Part shown: one piece after another, positions 15,272-23,514 of the stretch
How positions within the stretch are numbered: position 1 is the first letter of the stretch
How the letters are laid out: each line of letters opens with the position of its first letter
NCBI GenBank assembly: GCA_937898415.1
Contig: CALDLA010000077.1
Coordinates: 1-37,228 of the forward strand
Reading direction: 5' to 3'
DNA length: 37,228 bases
From: an uncultured Prevotellaceae bacterium
Lineage (GTDB): Bacteria; Bacteroidota; Bacteroidia; Bacteroidales; Bacteroidaceae
Translations under genes and position numbers: made by a program
Notes under the pieces: generated by a model
Database searches by the model: none
Told to the model about the DNA's origin: nothing
The model's input: only the letters and a program-made list of their open reading frames with translations

Positions 15272-16512
15272 TAGTAAAACCATTCAAAGGCATCCGCCCG
15301 CCGAAGGAGCTGGTGGAACAGGTTGAGAGCCGTCCCTACGACGTGCTCGACAGTGAGGAGGCCCGTGCAGAGGCCGGCGACAACGAAAAGAGTCTGTATC
15401 ACATCATCAAACCCGAGATCGACTTCCCCGTGGGCACTTCGGAGTACGACCCACGCGTCTATGAGAAGGCTGCCGAGAACTTCCAGAAGTTCCAGGACAA
15501 GGGCTGGCTGGTGCAGGACTCGTGCGAGCATTATTATATCTATGCCCAGACGATGAATGGAAAGACCCAGTATGGCCTGGTGATTGGCGCCTATGTGGAC
15601 GACTACATGAAGGGCAATATCAAGAAGCACGAACTGACGCGCCGCGACAAGGAGGAAGACCGCATGAAGCATGTCCGCGTGAACAATGCCAACATTGAAC
15701 CGGTGTTCTTCGCCTATCCCGACAATGCTGCACTCGACGCGCTGATTATGCGCTACTCCAAGACGGAGCCCGAGTACGATTTCATTGCTCCGATTGACGG
15801 TTTCCGCCATCAGTTCTGGGTGATTAGTGACGAGCAGGACATCAACACCATCACCGCTGAATTCAATAAGATACCGACGATGTATATCGCCGACGGTCAT
15901 CACCGTTCGGCTGCCGCCGCACTGGTGGGTGCCGAGAAACAGCAGCAGAATCCTCATCATTGTGGCGACGAGGAGTACAACTACTTCATGGCCGTCTGCT
16001 TCCAGGCTTCGCAGCTGACCATCCTCGACTACAACCGCGTGGTAAAGGACTTGAACGGCTTAACATCAGAGCAGTTCATAGAAAAGCTGAAGCAGAACTT
16101 TGAGGTGGAAGACAAGGGCACAGATATCTACAAGCCCGCCCGTCTCCATGAGTTCTCGCTCTATCTTGACCAGCATTGGTACAGCCTTGTGGCCAAGGAG
16201 GGAACCTACGACAACAGCGATCCCATCGGTGTACTCGATGTCGATATCTCCAGCCGCCTCATCCTCGACCAGATACTGAACATCGGCGACCTGCGCTCCT
16301 CGCAGCGCATAGACTTCGTTGGTGGCCTGCGTGGTCTTGGTGAGCTGAAGCGCCGTGTGGACAGCGGTGAGATGCGCGCCGCCCTGGCCCTCTATCCCGT
16401 GTCGATGCAGCAGATTATGGACATTGCCGACAGCGGCAAGATCATGCCGCCGAAGGCTACGTGGTTTGAGCCTAAGCTCCGCTCGGGACTGGTCATTCAC
16501 AAGTTGTCGTGA
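15268..16512 (+). CDS. DUF1015 family protein
   Basis: The 414-residue soluble protein matches the DUF1015 pattern: an N-terminal MIVKPFKGIRP, Pro-Tyr-Asp-Val-Leu (28-32), then His-Glu-Leu-Thr-Arg and Tyr-Ile-Ala-Asp-Gly-His-His-Arg-Ser-Ala-Ala-Ala in the middle. The Asp-Gly-His-His-Arg segment is the most conserved part and resembles active-site motifs of ParB/sulfiredoxin-fold phosphoryl-transfer proteins, so a small-molecule kinase role is possible but not shown. It is translationally coupled on both sides: its ATG overlaps the HIT stop and its TGA overlaps the GTG of the next gene. No serine biosynthesis genes lie beside it in this window. Confidence 0.85.
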   Translation: MIVKPFKGIRPPKELVEQVESRPYDVLDSEEARAEAGDNEKSLYHIIKPEIDFPVGTSEYDPRVYEKAAENFQKFQDKGWLVQDSCEHYYIYAQTMNGKTQYGLVIGAYVDDYMKGNIKKHELTRRDKEEDRMKHVRVNNANIEPVFFAYPDNAALDALIMRYSKTEPEYDFIAPIDGFRHQFWVISDEQDINTITAEFNKIPTMYIADGHHRSAAAALVGAEKQQQNPHHCGDEEYNYFMAVCFQASQLTILDYNRVVKDLNGLTSEQFIEKLKQNFEVEDKGTDIYKPARLHEFSLYLDQHWYSLVAKEGTYDNSDPIGVLDVDISSRLILDQILNIGDLRSSQRIDFVGGLRGLGELKRRVDSGEMRAALALYPVSMQQIMDIADSGKIMPPKATWFEPKLRSGLVIHKLS

Positions 16513-17093
16513 CAGACGAATTTAAGACCATAGCAAATACAGGTGAGGGCTACTACACCGAGAAGCGTAGTAAGTTCCTCGCCTTTGCCCACCACGTCGA
16601 GACCATTGACGAGGTGAAGACGCTGTTGGAGGGCTATCGTAAGAAGTACTACGATGCCCGGCATGTCTGCTATGCCTATATGCTCGGCCCTGAACGACAG
16701 GAGTTCCGCGCTAACGATGACGGGGAACCGTCGTCGACGGCAGGCAAGCCCATCCTCGGACAGATTAACTCCAACGAGCTGACGGACATCCTGATTGTCG
16801 TTGTGCGGTATTATGGCGGTGTGAATCTCGGCACCAGCGGCCTGATTGTGGCCTACCGCGAGGCCGCTGCCGATGCGATTGCCCATTGCGAGGTGGAGAC
16901 GCGTCAGGTGGAGGAGATTGTCAGCTACTCGTTTGCCTACCCCATGATGAACGATGTGATGCGTATTGTCAAGGACATGTCGCCCCGTATCGTCAGCCAG
17001 ACCTACGACAATACATGTGAAATCAAACTCAGTATCCGCCAGTCGGAGGCAGAACAGCTGCGCCAGCGGCTTCAGAAGTTATCATTTGAATAG
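16509..17093 (+). CDS. YigZ/IMPACT family protein (UPF0029)
   Basis: The 194-residue protein starts with GTG at 16509, overlapping the previous stop (GTGA). Hallmarks of the family are Glu-Lys-Arg-Ser-Lys-Phe (18-23), the Ala-Arg-His-x-Cys-Tyr-Ala-Tyr segment (50-57), Asp-Asp-Gly-Glu-Pro-Ser-Ser-Thr-Ala-Gly-Lys-Pro (70-81) and VVVRYYGGVNLGTSGL (97-112). A C-terminal ferredoxin-like domain (about 135-194) follows. Relatives include E. coli YigZ and the eukaryotic translation regulator IMPACT; the biochemical role in bacteria is not settled. Confidence 0.93.
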   Translation: MTDEFKTIANTGEGYYTEKRSKFLAFAHHVETIDEVKTLLEGYRKKYYDARHVCYAYMLGPERQEFRANDDGEPSSTAGKPILGQINSNELTDILIVVVRYYGGVNLGTSGLIVAYREAAADAIAHCEVETRQVEEIVSYSFAYPMMNDVMRIVKDMSPRIVSQTYDNTCEIKLSIRQSEAEQLRQRLQKLSFE

Positions 17094-17104
17094 AATTAGT
17101 TTTT

Positions 17105-18013
17105 ATGCGTAAAGGATTGTTTTTGTTATTGTTGCTGCTGCCGTTGACGCTCTCTGCACAGATAAAATGGAACGAGCGGTTCCAGCAGTATATCGACCAA
17201 CATAAGGATATTGCCATTGAGCAGATGAAGCGTTGGAAGGTGCCTGCTTCCATCACGCTGGCACAGGGTCTTCTTGAGAGTGGGGCAGGGCAGGGTTGGC
17301 TGACGCTCAACTCCAACAACCACTTCGGCATCAAGTGTCACGGCTGGACGGGGCGCACGGTCTATAAGGACGATGACGCCCGCAACGAGTGCTTCCGTGC
17401 CTACGACTCGGCCTTCGACTCCTTCGAAGACCACTCCCGGTTCCTCGCTACCGGCCAGCGTTACCGCAGCCTTTTCTCGCTGAAGATTACCGACTATAAG
17501 GGTTGGGCTCATGGGCTGAAGGCTGCCGGCTATGCCACTGACCCCCAGTATGCCTACCGGCTTATTGACCTCATTCAGTTATACAAACTCTATGAGTACG
17601 ACACGGCCAAGGACTACGACCACTTCATGACTCAGCACTCGAAGGATCACAACGTGAACGGTCAGCCCTTGCACCCCATCAAGATTTACAACAAGAACTA
17701 TTACCTCTATGCCCGTCGCGGCGATACTTTCCGTTCCATCGGTCAGGAAATCAACATCTCATATAAGAAGATTGCGAAGTATAATGAGCGCAATCGTGAC
17801 GACCGGCTGCAGGCGGGGGAAATCATCTGGCTGAAGAAAAAGCAGAAGCGCGCGCCGAAGGAATATAAGGACCACCTACACTATGTCCGTCAGGGCGAGT
17901 CGATGTACTCCATCGCCCAGGCTCACGGCATCCGTCTGAAGTCGCTCTACAAGATGAACCACCTGAGTCCCGACTACGAAATCCGCGTCGGCGATGCCTT
18001 GAAACTTAGGTAG
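17105..18013 (+). CDS. Secreted LysM-containing N-acetylglucosaminidase (peptidoglycan hydrolase)
   Basis: The 302-residue protein has a signal peptide (1-18, cut at Leu-Ser-Ala). A GH73-type glucosaminidase domain covers about 25-165, with the likely catalytic Glu58 in LAQGLLESGAGQG, Asn-Asn-His-Phe-Gly-Ile-Lys (71-77) and a late Ala-Gly-Tyr-Ala-Thr-Asp-Pro-x-Tyr (141-149). Two LysM domains follow (about 200-243 and 259-301, the second with Val-Arg-Gln-Gly-Glu-Ser-Met-Tyr-Ser-Ile) and would hold it to the cell wall. It cleaves glycan strands of peptidoglycan, probably during growth or daughter-cell separation. It is the last gene of the operon, 11 bp behind the YigZ-family gene, and converges on xseB. 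Confidence 0.93.
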   Translation: MRKGLFLLLLLLPLTLSAQIKWNERFQQYIDQHKDIAIEQMKRWKVPASITLAQGLLESGAGQGWLTLNSNNHFGIKCHGWTGRTVYKDDDARNECFRAYDSAFDSFEDHSRFLATGQRYRSLFSLKITDYKGWAHGLKAAGYATDPQYAYRLIDLIQLYKLYEYDTAKDYDHFMTQHSKDHNVNGQPLHPIKIYNKNYYLYARRGDTFRSIGQEINISYKKIAKYNERNRDDRLQAGEIIWLKKKQKRAPKEYKDHLHYVRQGESMYSIAQAHGIRLKSLYKMNHLSPDYEIRVGDALKLR

Positions 18014-18036
18014 TCAGCGACTTCCTTCTCTCTCTG

Positions 18037-18228
18037 TTACTCCTCGGCGAGAATCTTCTTGATTTCTTCGTCGGTCTTGGTCAGTTTGTCCCTACAGAGC
18101 TTGATCAGCTGCTGGGCACGCTTCAGTTGCTCAGACATCTGGTCGATGTCGAGTTCATCGTTTTCCATGCGGCGGACGATGGCCTGTAGTTCTGCGAAGG
18201 CAGCTTCGTACTTGATTTCCTGTTTCAT
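18037..18228 (-). CDS. xseB: Exodeoxyribonuclease VII small subunit
   Basis: The 63-residue acidic helical protein matches XseB in size and pattern (YEAAFAELQAIVRRMENDEL, then Leu-Lys-Arg-Ala-Gln-Gln-Leu-Ile-Lys-x-Cys). Several copies bind the long C-terminal helix of XseA to form exonuclease VII, which degrades single-stranded DNA into oligonucleotides. Its ATG overlaps the stop of xseA by 4 bp, so translation is probably coupled. Confidence 0.95.
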   Translation of the reverse strand: MKQEIKYEAAFAELQAIVRRMENDELDIDQMSEQLKRAQQLIKLCRDKLTKTDEEIKKILAEE

Positions 18229-19541
18229 ATAACGGTGGATTTGAAGGTTCCTTTTTCGAGTCTTGTTTCTATCTGGTCGCCAGGGTGCAAGGCCTTGGGG
18301 TCGCTGACGGCGTGCCCGTCCTTCATCGTGATGCTGTAGCCGCGCTTCAGGAGTAGGGCGGGATCAAAGGTCTTCACTTTCTCCGTCAGCAGTTCCAACC
18401 GGTGCTTCTCTGCCTGCAGACGGCGGTCAAGGAGCATGGGAATGCGGTCGGAAAGGGCGGTCAGCGATGACTGGCGTGTGACGAGCCGCTGCTGTGCCTG
18501 ATGGGCTATGCGGCTGTACATCTGGTTGAGTCGTGCTTCCTGGCGCGTCTTGACTACAGAGAAGATGTTGGCGATTTGGGTGTTGAGTGCCGTCACTTGG
18601 GCGTTGAGTGTCAGCATCCGCTGCATAGCGTGACGGCTGATGCGGTTCTGGGCATCGTTAAGACAGTCAAGTACTGTCTGGGCATGGTCGATGAGGAAGG
18701 CAGCGGCAGCAGTCGGGGTCTTTACCCTTTGATGGCTCACCATGTCAAGAATGCTTTCGTCGCGGTCGTGGCCGATGCCGGTGATGATAGGTATGGGAAA
18801 GTTGGCCACGTTCTCGGCCAGTGTCAGGGTGTCGAAACCTGACATGTCGCTGGTGGCGCCACCGCCGCGGATGATGACGACGCAGTCAAAGGAGAACGGG
18901 CTCCCATGAGTCCCCTCATGGGCCTCATAAATTCGCTCCAAGGCAGCGATAATGCTCTGTTCCACCCCTTCGCCCTGCATCGTGGCGGGGAAGAGCCGGG
19001 TGCGGAAGGCGAAGGTCGCGTCAGCCAGTTGGGCGGCGAAGTCGCCGTAGCCCGCAGCCGTCTGGCTGCTGATGACGGCGATGTTCAGACAAAACATCGG
19101 CAGGTGGAGTTCGCGCTGGAGGTCGAAGACGCCTTCCTCCTTCAGTTGGCGGATAATCTCCTGTCGGCGCCGGGCCTGGTCGCCAAGGGTGTAGTTGGGG
19201 TCGATGTCGGTGACAATCCACGAGAATCCATATGCCTCGTGGAACTGAGCATAGACGCTGAGCAGCACCTTCATGCCGGCCCGCAGCTGCTGGCCGGTCG
19301 TGCGTTCAAAATGAGCCCTGACGAGCATCCACTTCGAGGCCCAGCACTTGGCTGAGGCCCGGGCGACGGGCGTAGCAGAGCGTTCGTCGCGCTGAATGAG
19401 TTCCATGTAGCAATGGCCGCGGCTCTCACGACACTCCGACAACTCGGCCTCAACCCAATATTCGTTGGGCATCTCCATCTCAATCAGTTCGCGGACGAGG
19501 CTGTTGAGCTCCAATAGCGAAAGTCTCTTCTCACTCATCAC
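18225..19541 (-). CDS. xseA: Exodeoxyribonuclease VII large subunit
   Basis: The 438-residue protein has the N-terminal OB-fold (about 8-105, Leu-Leu-Glu-Leu-Asn-Ser-Leu-Val-Arg) and the catalytic core with Ala-Val-Ile-Ser-Ser and VVIIRGGGATSD (about 220), Gly-Ile-Gly-His-Asp-Arg-Asp and Arg-Val-Lys-Thr-Pro-Thr-Ala-Ala-Ala, all standard XseA landmarks. A long helical segment then leads to a C-terminal Leu-Leu-Lys-Arg-Gly-Tyr-Ser. It works in mismatch repair and recombination with XseB. The start may be 19541 or the next Met at 19538; it overlaps the end of the upstream protease gene by about 11 bp, so the three genes form one operon. Confidence 0.96.
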   Translation of the reverse strand: MMSEKRLSLLELNSLVRELIEMEMPNEYWVEAELSECRESRGHCYMELIQRDERSATPVARASAKCWASKWMLVRAHFERTTGQQLRAGMKVLLSVYAQFHEAYGFSWIVTDIDPNYTLGDQARRRQEIIRQLKEEGVFDLQRELHLPMFCLNIAVISSQTAAGYGDFAAQLADATFAFRTRLFPATMQGEGVEQSIIAALERIYEAHEGTHGSPFSFDCVVIIRGGGATSDMSGFDTLTLAENVANFPIPIITGIGHDRDESILDMVSHQRVKTPTAAAAFLIDHAQTVLDCLNDAQNRISRHAMQRMLTLNAQVTALNTQIANIFSVVKTRQEARLNQMYSRIAHQAQQRLVTRQSSLTALSDRIPMLLDRRLQAEKHRLELLTEKVKTFDPALLLKRGYSITMKDGHAVSDPKALHPGDQIETRLEKGTFKSTVI

Positions 19542-20976
19542 TTTTCACTTCCTCACTTTCCAGTTTCCCTATCGTGTAGGCCTGCCAGAAGTTGGGCTTA
19601 CCGTAACCGTATATATTGTTGGGTGTTTGATAGTTATCGGCTGTCTTCCGTATCAGGCTGATGATGTCGATGGCACTCTTCTTGGGGAAGGCTTGCCATA
19701 GGCAGGCCACCAGTCCGCTGACGATGGGAGTGGAGAACGACGTACCCATATCGCGGACGACAGCGCCCCGGCCAGAGATAAGAACGGCTGGAGAACCGGG
19801 AGCCATGACGTCGGGCTTGACACGTCCGTCCTGCGTGGGTCCTATTGACGAGAAGGGGGCGTTCATCCCCTCAGGATTAATGGCACCCACAGTGAGAATC
19901 TCGTGAGCATCTGCGGGAACGCAGATCTTCTTCCACGGTCCCATGCCGGTGTTGCCGGCCGAGTTGACCAGGATGATGCCCTTGTGTGCCAGCAGCGAGG
20001 CGGTACGGCTGATGAGTGTCGATTGTCCGTCGAGCTCTTCGTACTCCAGACTGTGATGGGGTGCGTCATAGTTATGATAGCCCAGACTGCTGTTGATGAT
20101 GTCAACACCAGCCGAATCGGCCAGTTCGGCACCCATGGCCCAATAATCCTCCTCGACGGGTTGCTCCGTCATCTGGTCTTCACAGCGTATCAGCCAGTAG
20201 TGTGCCTTGGGAGCCGTTCCCGTCAGTACCTCCGGCTCATTGGCAGCCATAGCCGACAATACCCGTGTGCCGTGATCTGTCTCGTAAAAGATCTGTTCGT
20301 CACGGTTCTCGGGGAATGGCACCAGCGGGTTATGCCAGACGAAGTCGCGGATGCCGTCGATGCGGACGCGGGTGAAGGCCGGGATGCTGTTCACGTTTCT
20401 GAAACCGCCATCGAGCACGGCGATGGTCATGCCCTGTCCCTGTAGTTTCTGGTTATGCAGTTGCTGTCCGTTGAGGGCTTCAATCTGTTCCTTGCCTCCG
20501 CCGTAGCGTTCGTGTCTGATAGAGTCCCAGGGGTTGAAGTGGGGGTGGTGTCTCTCGAATCGCGGTTGCTTGTCGATGGAGTCGGGCGACAGCCATACAA
20601 GTTCTGCCTTACTGACGAAGGGCAGTTGGCGGAGTCTTCCGGCAACCAGCGAGTCGTGGCAGTGAATCAGTACGGTGTTGTTCCACCTGCTTTTCCCCAC
20701 GATGCTGACATCCTTTTGCGACTGTATGATCTTGAGGTATCTCGGCGAGACGGGCAGGTCGGTGGAGTCGAGTGCCAGTCCCTGGCGACGGCGGCGTTCT
20801 ACGGATTTATTTGACAGCCATCGGGTAGGATGGTCGAGCGTAAACGGGGATTCCTGCTTGTCGGTGAGTGTCAGTCGGTACATATATTGCTTGCCGCCAG
20901 GGTATCTCATCTTGGTGGCAGCGTGGCCGTTGAGGGTCAGTATGAAGGTCAGTAGTATGGTAAAGAGACGTATCAT
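19531..20976 (-). CDS. Secreted S8-family (subtilisin-like) serine protease
   Basis: The start at 20976 gives 481 residues and a proper signal peptide (MIRLFTILLTFILTLNGHA); a longer start at 21012 would begin upstream of the promoter and is rejected. The catalytic triad is visible: Asp189 (Ala-Val-Leu-Asp-Gly-Gly-Phe), His235 (Asp-His-Gly-Thr-Arg-Val) and Ser413 (Gly-Thr-Ser-Phe-Ser-Thr-Pro), with the oxyanion Asn342 (Ser-Ala-Gly-Asn-Thr-Gly). About 165 residues precede the catalytic domain and are probably a propeptide. No C-terminal sorting tail is seen, so it may stay periplasmic. It heads the protease-xseA-xseB operon. Its promoter is so close to the start codon that the mRNA is probably almost leaderless. 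Confidence 0.93.
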   Translation of the reverse strand: MIRLFTILLTFILTLNGHAATKMRYPGGKQYMYRLTLTDKQESPFTLDHPTRWLSNKSVERRRRQGLALDSTDLPVSPRYLKIIQSQKDVSIVGKSRWNNTVLIHCHDSLVAGRLRQLPFVSKAELVWLSPDSIDKQPRFERHHPHFNPWDSIRHERYGGGKEQIEALNGQQLHNQKLQGQGMTIAVLDGGFRNVNSIPAFTRVRIDGIRDFVWHNPLVPFPENRDEQIFYETDHGTRVLSAMAANEPEVLTGTAPKAHYWLIRCEDQMTEQPVEEDYWAMGAELADSAGVDIINSSLGYHNYDAPHHSLEYEELDGQSTLISRTASLLAHKGIILVNSAGNTGMGPWKKICVPADAHEILTVGAINPEGMNAPFSSIGPTQDGRVKPDVMAPGSPAVLISGRGAVVRDMGTSFSTPIVSGLVACLWQAFPKKSAIDIISLIRKTADNYQTPNNIYGYGKPNFWQAYTIGKLESEEVKSDE

Positions 20977-20981
20977 GGGTG

Positions 20982-21013
20982 CAAAGGTACGAATAAGTGA
21001 GCGAAAAACCAAA
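20982..21013 (-). promoter_or_regulatory. Promoter of the protease-xseAB operon
   Basis: On the minus strand TTTG (21013-21010) and TACCTTTG (20989-20982) are 20 bp apart. The -7 box ends 6 bp before the start codon at 20976, so transcription should begin at or within a few bases of the ATG. Confidence 0.8.
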
Positions 21014-21018
21014 TTTCT

Positions 21019-21050
21019 TTTGGCAGTATCAAGAAAAAAATGTAATTTTG
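21019..21050 (+). promoter_or_regulatory. Promoter of the MATE-to-aminotransferase operon
   Basis: TTTG at 21019-21022 and TAATTTTG at 21043-21050 are 20 bp apart. The start codon at 21060 lies 10 bp past the -7 box, so the leader should be only a few nucleotides. It stands back to back with the minus-strand promoter at 20982-21013; their -33 boxes are 5 bp apart. Confidence 0.8.
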
Positions 21051-21059
21051 CACATTGAT

Positions 21060-22412
21060 ATGGATAATATGCAAGCTACCCTCGAACTGGGTCAGAAGCC
21101 TGTCGGCCGTCTGCTGTGGCAGTATGCCCTGCCGGCTATTGTGGCAATGACCGCCTCGAGTCTTTATAACATCATCGACCGTGCCATGATTGGGCAGGTG
21201 GTGGGACCTGAGGCTATTGCCGGTCTGGGCATCACGTTCCCGTTTATGAACTTGAGTGCGGCCTTCGGTGCTGCCGTCGGTGTCGGTTCCTCGACGTGCA
21301 TCAGTGTGAAGTTGGGACAGAAAGATTACAAGACAGCCGAGAACCTGTTGGGTAACACCGTGACGCTGAACTTGATTGTTGGTTTCCTGTTCATGGTCGT
21401 CTGCTTTGTCTTTCTAAACCCCATCCTTCGCTTCTTTGGTGCCAGTGATGCCACGCTGCCCTATGCCCGCCAGTTTATGGAGATTATCTTAGCAGGTAAC
21501 GTCATCACGCATATGTACTTCGGAATGAATGCGGTGCTACGAGCTGCGGGCAAACCACGCCATGCCATGTATGCCACGCTATTCACCGTGGGCATGAACA
21601 TCCTGCTGGTCGTGGCCTTCGTCTGGTGGTTCCGATGGGGCATCCGTGGTGCAGCATTAGCTACCATCACTTCACAGTCGATGGCTCTGTGCTGGCAGAT
21701 GCGGTTATTCTCGGACAAGCGTGAACTGCTGCACTTGAAGCGCGGTATCTACCGTTTAAAGGCCAATCTGGTACGCAATATCATGGCGATTGGCGTTTCG
21801 CCCTTCCTGATGCAAACCACCTCTTGCGTCATCGTCATCTTCATGAACAACCAGTTTGTGCGCTACGGCGGTGACATGGCCGTGGGTGCCTACTCGATAG
21901 CCAACTCGATGGCGATGGTGTTCTTCATGTTCGTCATGGGCGTTACCCAGGGTATGCAACCCATCGTAGGCTATAACTACGGAGCCGAGAAGTTCGACCG
22001 GATGTTGCGTTGTCTGTGGCTGGCTATTGCCGTGGGCACTACCATCCTGCTGATAGGTTGGTTGATATGTATGCTGTTCCCGCATCAGATAGCCCGTATC
22101 TTCACGACAGACCCGACACTGATTGAGATGTCGGCTCGTGGTATACGACTTGATATGCTGGTATTCCCGATTATTGCCTCTCAGGCAGTCATAACGAACT
22201 TCTTCCAGTGCATCGGCAAGGTGAAGATTTCTATCTTCTTGTCGCTGAGCCGCCAGCTGTTCATGCTATTGCCGTTGGCTTACCTGCTGCCGTTTTGGTG
22301 GCAGTTGGATGGTGTATGGTACTCCATGCCTTTCAGTGATTTTGGATCGTTTGCCATGACATGGCCTTTGTTATTGTGGTATCTCCGTAAATTCAAGACT
22401 TATGCTAAGTAA
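21060..22412 (+). CDS. MATE family efflux transporter
   Basis: The start at 21060 (MDNMQATLELGQKPVGRLL) gives 450 residues; a longer frame from 20997 crosses the promoter and is rejected, and Met at 21069 is also possible. About twelve hydrophobic segments are spread along the protein. The N-terminal half has Pro-Ala-Ile-Val-Ala-Met and Asn-Ile-Ile-Asp-Arg-Ala-Met-Ile-Gly, the second half has Val-Met-Gly-Val-Thr-Gln-Gly-Met-Gln-Pro-Ile-Val-Gly-Tyr-Asn-Tyr-Gly, both typical of MATE proteins. Such transporters export cationic drugs or metabolites using Na+ or H+. It is the first gene of an eight-gene operon and overlaps the next gene by 11 bp. A lipid-linked-sugar flippase role is conceivable from context, but the sequence looks like an ordinary MATE exporter. 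Confidence 0.93.
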   Translation: MDNMQATLELGQKPVGRLLWQYALPAIVAMTASSLYNIIDRAMIGQVVGPEAIAGLGITFPFMNLSAAFGAAVGVGSSTCISVKLGQKDYKTAENLLGNTVTLNLIVGFLFMVVCFVFLNPILRFFGASDATLPYARQFMEIILAGNVITHMYFGMNAVLRAAGKPRHAMYATLFTVGMNILLVVAFVWWFRWGIRGAALATITSQSMALCWQMRLFSDKRELLHLKRGIYRLKANLVRNIMAIGVSPFLMQTTSCVIVIFMNNQFVRYGGDMAVGAYSIANSMAMVFFMFVMGVTQGMQPIVGYNYGAEKFDRMLRCLWLAIAVGTTILLIGWLICMLFPHQIARIFTTDPTLIEMSARGIRLDMLVFPIIASQAVITNFFQCIGKVKISIFLSLSRQLFMLLPLAYLLPFWWQLDGVWYSMPFSDFGSFAMTWPLLLWYLRKFKTYAK

Positions 22413-23022
22413 CCATATTATCATTAATGTGGGCCGCCAGTTAGGTAGTGGCGGCCATGATATAGGCCGGATGTTGGCTCTTGATTTTGGTGCCAAGTAT
22501 TACGACAAGGAACTGCTGAACTTGGCGGCTAAAGAAAGTGGACTATCCGAGCATTTCTTCGAGAAGAACGATGAACATAAGAGCTTCTTCCGTTCGTTTC
22601 TCCATTTGCCGAACGGCATGACCGCCAACTACGACCGTCAGGGTTTTACACAGGACTCATACTTCAAGTTCTTGAGCGATGCCATCCGCAAGGCGGCTGA
22701 TGAAAGCAGTTGCGTGTTTGTGGGTCGATGTGCCGACTATATTCTCCGTGACCGTAGGGATGTGGTCAACATCTTCATCACTGCCTCCATAGATTTCCGT
22801 ATTGGGCAGGTGATGGCCAAACAAGGACTTTCAAATTCTCAGCAGGCTCGGCGCTTTATTGAACAAGGAGAGTCGAAGCGTGCCGACTACTATAACTACT
22901 ATACGGGTAAGAAGTGGGGACATGCTGAAAGCTACGACCTCTGTGTCGACTCATCGGTCTTGGGACTGGTGGAAACCGAGAAGTTGATTGCCACGTTTAT
23001 CCGCAAACGTTTTGAACTATGA
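22402..23022 (+). CDS. Cytidylate kinase-like family protein
   Basis: The 206-residue protein has an atypical P-loop (Gly-Arg-Gln-Leu-Gly-Ser-Gly-Gly-His-Asp-Ile-Gly, 11-22), followed by Tyr-Tyr-Asp-Lys-Glu-Leu-Leu and, in the middle, Cys-Val-Phe-Val-Gly-Arg-Cys-Ala-Asp-Tyr-Ile. This is the pattern of the cytidylate-kinase-like family common in Bacteroidetes and Firmicutes, distinct from canonical Cmk. The usual P-loop Lys is replaced by Gly-His, so the phosphate acceptor may not be CMP. It overlaps its neighbours on both sides. Confidence 0.85.
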   Translation: MLSNHIIINVGRQLGSGGHDIGRMLALDFGAKYYDKELLNLAAKESGLSEHFFEKNDEHKSFFRSFLHLPNGMTANYDRQGFTQDSYFKFLSDAIRKAADESSCVFVGRCADYILRDRRDVVNIFITASIDFRIGQVMAKQGLSNSQQARRFIEQGESKRADYYNYYTGKKWGHAESYDLCVDSSVLGLVETEKLIATFIRKRFEL

Positions 23023-23510
23023 AGAGAATAGGTATATTGAGCGACACCCACGCCTATTGGGACGAGAAATACTTGCACTATTTCGAACCGTGTGACGAAA
23101 TTTGGCATGCCGGCGATATCGGTAGCATTGAGGTGGCTGAGCGGTTGGCTGCCTTCCGTACTTTCCGTGCTGTCTGTGGTAATTGCGATGGTGGCGACCT
23201 CCGTCTGATGTACCGTGAACTGAACCGGTTCAAGTGCGAGGATGTCGACGTGCTCATCAAGCATATCGGCGGCTATCCAGGCAACTACGACGCCAGTGTC
23301 CGCTCCACGCTCTTTGCCAATCCACCGCAGCTGTTTATAGCCGGACACTCTCATATATTAAAGGTGAAGTACGACAAGACGCTCAACCTGCTGCACATTA
23401 ATCCCGGTGCTGCGGGCATTCAGGGCTGGCACAAGGACCGTACACTCATCCGTCTCGTCATCGATGGCAAGGAATTCAAGGATTTAGAAGTAATAACATT
23501 AGGAGATTAA
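23019..23510 (+). CDS. YfcE/MJ0936-type metallophosphoesterase
   Basis: The 163-residue protein carries the calcineurin-like metal-binding motifs Ser-Asp-Thr-His (8-11), Gly-Asp-Ile-Gly, Gly-Asn-Cys-Asp and Gly-His-Ser-His. The small size fits the YfcE family of phosphodiesterases with two metal ions. Physiological substrate unknown. Its ATG overlaps the stop of the upstream gene by 4 bp, and rfbB starts 4 bp after its end. Confidence 0.9.
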   Translation: MKRIGILSDTHAYWDEKYLHYFEPCDEIWHAGDIGSIEVAERLAAFRTFRAVCGNCDGGDLRLMYRELNRFKCEDVDVLIKHIGGYPGNYDASVRSTLFANPPQLFIAGHSHILKVKYDKTLNLLHINPGAAGIQGWHKDRTLIRLVIDGKEFKDLEVITLGD

Positions 23511-23514
23511 CAAT

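Noticed and set aside
16716..16740. Similarity to the valS palindrome inside the YigZ-family gene
   Set aside because: It encodes the conserved family motif Asp-Asp-Gly-Glu-Pro-Ser-Ser-Thr-Ala-Gly and the arms are not a perfect palindrome, so it is not an inserted repeat.
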